From assembly GCF_042427575.1 (NCBI RefSeq), contig NZ_JBHMFD010000014.1, positions 7,606 through 71,605 on the forward strand: a DNA stretch of 64,000 bases, written 5' to 3'. The DNA comes from Bergeyella porcorum. GTDB lineage: Bacteria > Bacteroidota > Bacteroidia > Flavobacteriales > Weeksellaceae. The stretch's first letter is position 1. Every line of letters begins with the position of its first letter. The translations under genes and the position numbers were made by a program. Below the pieces are notes generated by a model, which was not told the origin of the DNA, ran no database searches, and saw only the letters and a program-made list of their open reading frames with translations. Positions 60,975 through 64,000 of this stretch are shown piece by piece.

Positions 60975-63866
60975 TTATTGTTTAATGATTTTTACGCCCT
61001 TTTCATTGCCTATTTTTAGAATATAAGTTGCTCGTAGAAGATGAGAAAGGTTGATTTTATTAAGCATCACTTTCCCCGTGTGCAACAGCCTTCCCGAAGC
61101 GTCATACAACTGATACACGGTGCCATCAGCTACATTGGTGGTGTTGATATAGTCCACAAAAGGATTAGGATAAACCTTTATCCCCTGGATATTTTCATTG
61201 GTGAAAACTACTTTATAATCTTCCACCTCTCCTGAGCTGAAAGTACCGCACTGCTGCACCTCATCATTCCCCGCCATAAGGCTGATACGCATTCTGTGCA
61301 TCAAAGATTCGTCTATCATCATATTTTCAGGAAGGCTAAACGATGCTATGATTTCGGTATCTGTAGTCCCTATCTGATTGAGAATTTGCTCTGATGTGGT
61401 AAAATATCCATCGCCATCAAAATCAATCCAACCTGCAACGCTCACCATCGTAGAAGCATCTGCCCGCTTCGGCGTAACGCGTATGCTGTATGAAGTTCCA
61501 TTTTTGCTCAAATATAATACTCTAAAGCTGTCTCCCGTAAAATCAGAATATGTAGAAGCACCAGAGGCATTGCTAAAACGCTCCACTTCTACCCTCTGAA
61601 TATAGGCATTTGCCGAGGATTCTGATGCAGAAGCACAATTTCCCACCACTGCCGTTTGGAAAGTTTGCACCGTGGTATAATCTGATTCAGAATTAGAGCA
61701 CAAGCTTTTCACTCTGAAATCATACCGAGTACTGGCTTCAAGGTTATTCAATTCAATGGTAGCCTCTTGAAGCGATACCGAAGTATAGACCGACTCACTC
61801 TGTTTTTTATATTCAAAAATATAGTTTGAAATTAGAGGAATTTCATTCCACGAAATTTTAGCAGAGCTTGATGTGATATTTTCCACCAAAATCCCCACTG
61901 GCACAGTAACAACACACGAAGTGGGCTCCACGACATTAATAGCTGGGGTTACCGCATAAAACACATTGCCTATGGCTTCTACCTTCAGTTGCGTAGTCTG
62001 GGAGTTACTCAGTCCCGCTGGCAATACCACCGCTTCTGCCCCATCATTGGGCGTACTTTCCAATAATGTGTTCCACACTTGTCCGCCATCTGTGGTATAA
62101 CTAATCTTCACTTCCGAAACATTATAAGGAGCAAGATTGGTATTCACCACATCCCAAGACAGCGTATTAGCCACACCAGCATAAAATACCTGCCCCGTTG
62201 TATTCACCTTAAAAGGCCCATCTACACCCACCGTAATTTTTTGGTTGGCATAGCTCACCTGTTGTTGCTCCGCCACAGGATGATTATCCCTTACGGTTAC
62301 TCTAAAGTTCATCTCTCTGGCTACTTTGGAAACACTTTCCCACTCGGCTACACTCGTCAAGACACCTGCCATCACTAGAGATTCTTTAGGGAAATATCTT
62401 TTAGGATTCTCCGAAGGCGAAAAAGAACGGAAAGAGGCTCCCGAAGTATTGGTGCCATTGGTTTCTTCTACCACAGAAGTAGCATTATCTACTTGCTCCC
62501 AAGTGTAGGTTAATGTATTATTTTCAGCATCAGAAGCTTCAGCCTCCAATACAAAAGCTGTAGAATGTGGTATGGTATAACCTGCCAAAGCCGAAATAGT
62601 TGGAGGTGTATTGCTCACATTAACGCTCGTTCCACAAGATAGACTCTGCACATTGGCGAGAATCTGCTCAATGCTCACCCCGTGAAAATAAGCATCGGAA
62701 TTATTCTGTACATTATAATTTGTAACTCCAGCATATCCCATAATGGTAGAGCCTGAACCTGGTTCCACCTGAACTCCTGTGTTTTCTATATTATGTGAAA
62801 AGGTATGATTAGCACCTAACTGATGCCCCATTTCGTGGGCAACAAAATCAATATCAAAGGTATCGCCTTCAGGGATGCCATCTACTGGCGAAGTAAATCC
62901 CGCACCTTTATCCAAACTTCCACTGGAGGTATTATTTCTACAAACACAACCGATACACCCAGCGTTCCCTCCACCGCCACTTGCACCGAACAAATGCCCA
63001 ATATCATAAGCTGCATTTCCGATGGTTGCTGTTAAATTTTTTTGCAACTCGTAGCTCCAATCTCCACCACTACCCTTAGAAGCATCAGAATAAGGGTCGG
63101 TAGAAGGATTGGTATAAATCAGCTGAGGGAAATTTTGAAGTTCTAACCTCAATGCCAAGTCTTTTTCAAAAATACCATTAACTCTTGTTAAGGTTGCATT
63201 GATTGCCGTTAAAGCTCCTGCTACACCGCCAAAATAATTGGTATATTCTGCCGTGGTAGATAATGCCAAACGATAGGTTCTAAACTTACGGTCTGAGCTT
63301 ACCGAAAAATTGGTAGCGTTCCATTGGTTCAAACCATTATTATCAAAAAGTTGTTGAATTTGTTGCTTTGCTGTTTCCGATTCGGTAGTGGAACACACAA
63401 AAGGGGTCTCGCTTTTTCCTTTCTTAGATGAAACCATGTATATGGTTTTGGTTTTATCTTGTGGTGAGATAAACTGATATTGCCCTCCTTTTATCACCAT
63501 CGATTGAAAATCATTCCCCGATAGGCTGAAACGAAGATATTTTTGAGGGTCATCTATCCCCACTCCCACATACGAACCTAAGTCATACTGAGCCGCCAAC
63601 TCTGCCACTACTACGGGAGCCGAATACACCGCAAATCGTTCTATAGTTCCTTCTTCGGTAGGTAGTTTTATCTCAATAGACTTTGCATTTTTTCCTGTTA
63701 ATGTAGCTTTTTTCAGTTGTTGCTTTAGCTGAGCTATATCCAGATGATAGTATCTATTATTATTAGGCCAATTACCTATCCGTTGTGTTTCAGAAACTTC
63801 TCGCCATTGAGCATAGGAAAAATTGAATAGCATTAAAAATAAAATGCTTAAACTTTTATATTTCAT
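60975..63866 (-). CDS. Secreted reprolysin-like zinc metalloprotease with T9SS sorting domain
   Basis: The 963-residue exported enzyme. Signal peptide MKYKSLSILFLMLFNFSYA. An N-terminal propeptide-like region (about 20-195) precedes the metzincin domain (about 195-410) with the zinc motif HEMGHQLGANH (near residues 345-355) and the Met-turn region GSTIMGYAGVTN. Ig-like and fibronectin III modules follow (for example SSSAKISWNEIPLISNYIFEYKK), then a GEVEDY-type domain. The last 75 residues are a type A T9SS tail (IKVYPNPFVDYINTTNV...ILKIGNEKGVKIIKQ). It is probably cleaved and attached to or released from the cell surface. Confidence 0.93.
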   Translation of the reverse strand: MKYKSLSILFLMLFNFSYAQWREVSETQRIGNWPNNNRYYHLDIAQLKQQLKKATLTGKNAKSIEIKLPTEEGTIERFAVYSAPVVVAELAAQYDLGSYVGVGIDDPQKYLRFSLSGNDFQSMVIKGGQYQFISPQDKTKTIYMVSSKKGKSETPFVCSTTESETAKQQIQQLFDNNGLNQWNATNFSVSSDRKFRTYRLALSTTAEYTNYFGGVAGALTAINATLTRVNGIFEKDLALRLELQNFPQLIYTNPSTDPYSDASKGSGGDWSYELQKNLTATIGNAAYDIGHLFGASGGGGNAGCIGCVCRNNTSSGSLDKGAGFTSPVDGIPEGDTFDIDFVAHEMGHQLGANHTFSHNIENTGVQVEPGSGSTIMGYAGVTNYNVQNNSDAYFHGVSIEQILANVQSLSCGTSVNVSNTPPTISALAGYTIPHSTAFVLEAEASDAENNTLTYTWEQVDNATSVVEETNGTNTSGASFRSFSPSENPKRYFPKESLVMAGVLTSVAEWESVSKVAREMNFRVTVRDNHPVAEQQQVSYANQKITVGVDGPFKVNTTGQVFYAGVANTLSWDVVNTNLAPYNVSEVKISYTTDGGQVWNTLLESTPNDGAEAVVLPAGLSNSQTTQLKVEAIGNVFYAVTPAINVVEPTSCVVTVPVGILVENITSSSAKISWNEIPLISNYIFEYKKQSESVYTSVSLQEATIELNNLEASTRYDFRVKSLCSNSESDYTTVQTFQTAVVGNCASASESSANAYIQRVEVERFSNASGASTYSDFTGDSFRVLYLSKNGTSYSIRVTPKRADASTMVSVAGWIDFDGDGYFTTSEQILNQIGTTDTEIIASFSLPENMMIDESLMHRMRISLMAGNDEVQQCGTFSSGEVEDYKVVFTNENIQGIKVYPNPFVDYINTTNVADGTVYQLYDASGRLLHTGKVMLNKINLSHLLRATYILKIGNEKGVKIIKQ

Positions 63867-64000
63867 CTTGTGTTTTTTCAGGGGGGCAAAGGTAGGAATT
63901 TAGAATTTACCTTTTAACATCGAAGGACATCCTAAGTTCAAGTATCTAATGCGAAAAGAAAAAAGAGAAAAAAAATACGCATTAGAAGATGAAAAATGGT
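63867..64000. other. Right edge, AT-rich, no gene
   Basis: Contains the upstream region of the metalloprotease. No coding region or repeat can be supported before the window ends. Confidence 0.5.

Overview
The window is AT-rich bacterial chromosome from the Bacteroidota, most likely class Flavobacteriia and probably the Chryseobacterium/Riemerella/Bergeyella group (Weeksellaceae). The taxonomic inference rests on Bacteroidota-type promoters (TAnnTTTG -7 boxes), an OmpA porin with thrombospondin-type-3 repeats, a type IX secretion (T9SS) C-terminal tail on a secreted metalloprotease, a long NusB, a DUF3276 PUR protein, the DUF6452/DUF6048 pair, and a methionine synthase split into two genes. 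No species is claimed.

Layout. 1-4.6 kb: ABC-F ATPase (cut by the window edge), smpB, ompA, yebC and a small acetyltransferase. 4.6-17.1 kb: a SAM-riboswitch-led methionine/threonine operon (metX, an odd membrane ORF, ACT-homoserine dehydrogenase, SMR transporter), then an accessory block (two secreted esterases and a cassette of small enzymes bounded by two nearly identical GNAT genes), then metZ. 17.1-21.9 kb: rlmD and two surface-type proteins (one with an A8 frameshift), separated by long repeat-rich intergenic DNA. 21.9-29.5 kb: DUF6452/DUF6048, metH part 1, a RAYT-like transposase with a triplicated metH tail, metH part 2, metF. 29.5-44.8 kb: housekeeping genes (ABC exporter, nusB-DUF1573-yajC, Pif1-like helicase, folB, nadA, gmk, yicC, AspT-like transporter, lpxB, comEC). 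45-49 kb: sdhCAB with a DUF2846-like gene wedged between sdhA and sdhB. 49-60 kb: TlpA-like lipoprotein, tRNA-Ala, ruvB, hutI-hutG, FMN reductase, hemH, nfu, gamma-carbonic anhydrase, MBL hydrolase, coaE. 60-63.9 kb: repeat-rich DNA, then a 963-residue T9SS metalloprotease.

Metabolic coherence. metX, the homoserine dehydrogenase, metZ, split metH and metF together cover aspartate-semialdehyde to methionine with methyl-THF supply. They are spread over 24 kb and interrupted by accessory genes and repeats. Only metX shows a SAM riboswitch.

The most unusual content is non-coding: (i) five tandem arrays of exact 21- or 22-bp period in intergenic DNA (17218, 19435, 27768, 55363, 60737), two of them sharing a unit family and a flanking C/G-rich cap; (ii) a structured element of about 170 bp with TCAATAGG/CCTATTGA ends, three times at 59.96-60.63 kb and once at 19.58 kb; (iii) several REP-like palindromes, one set beside a Y1 transposase between the metH halves. 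No CRISPR array, prophage, or complete defence system was seen.
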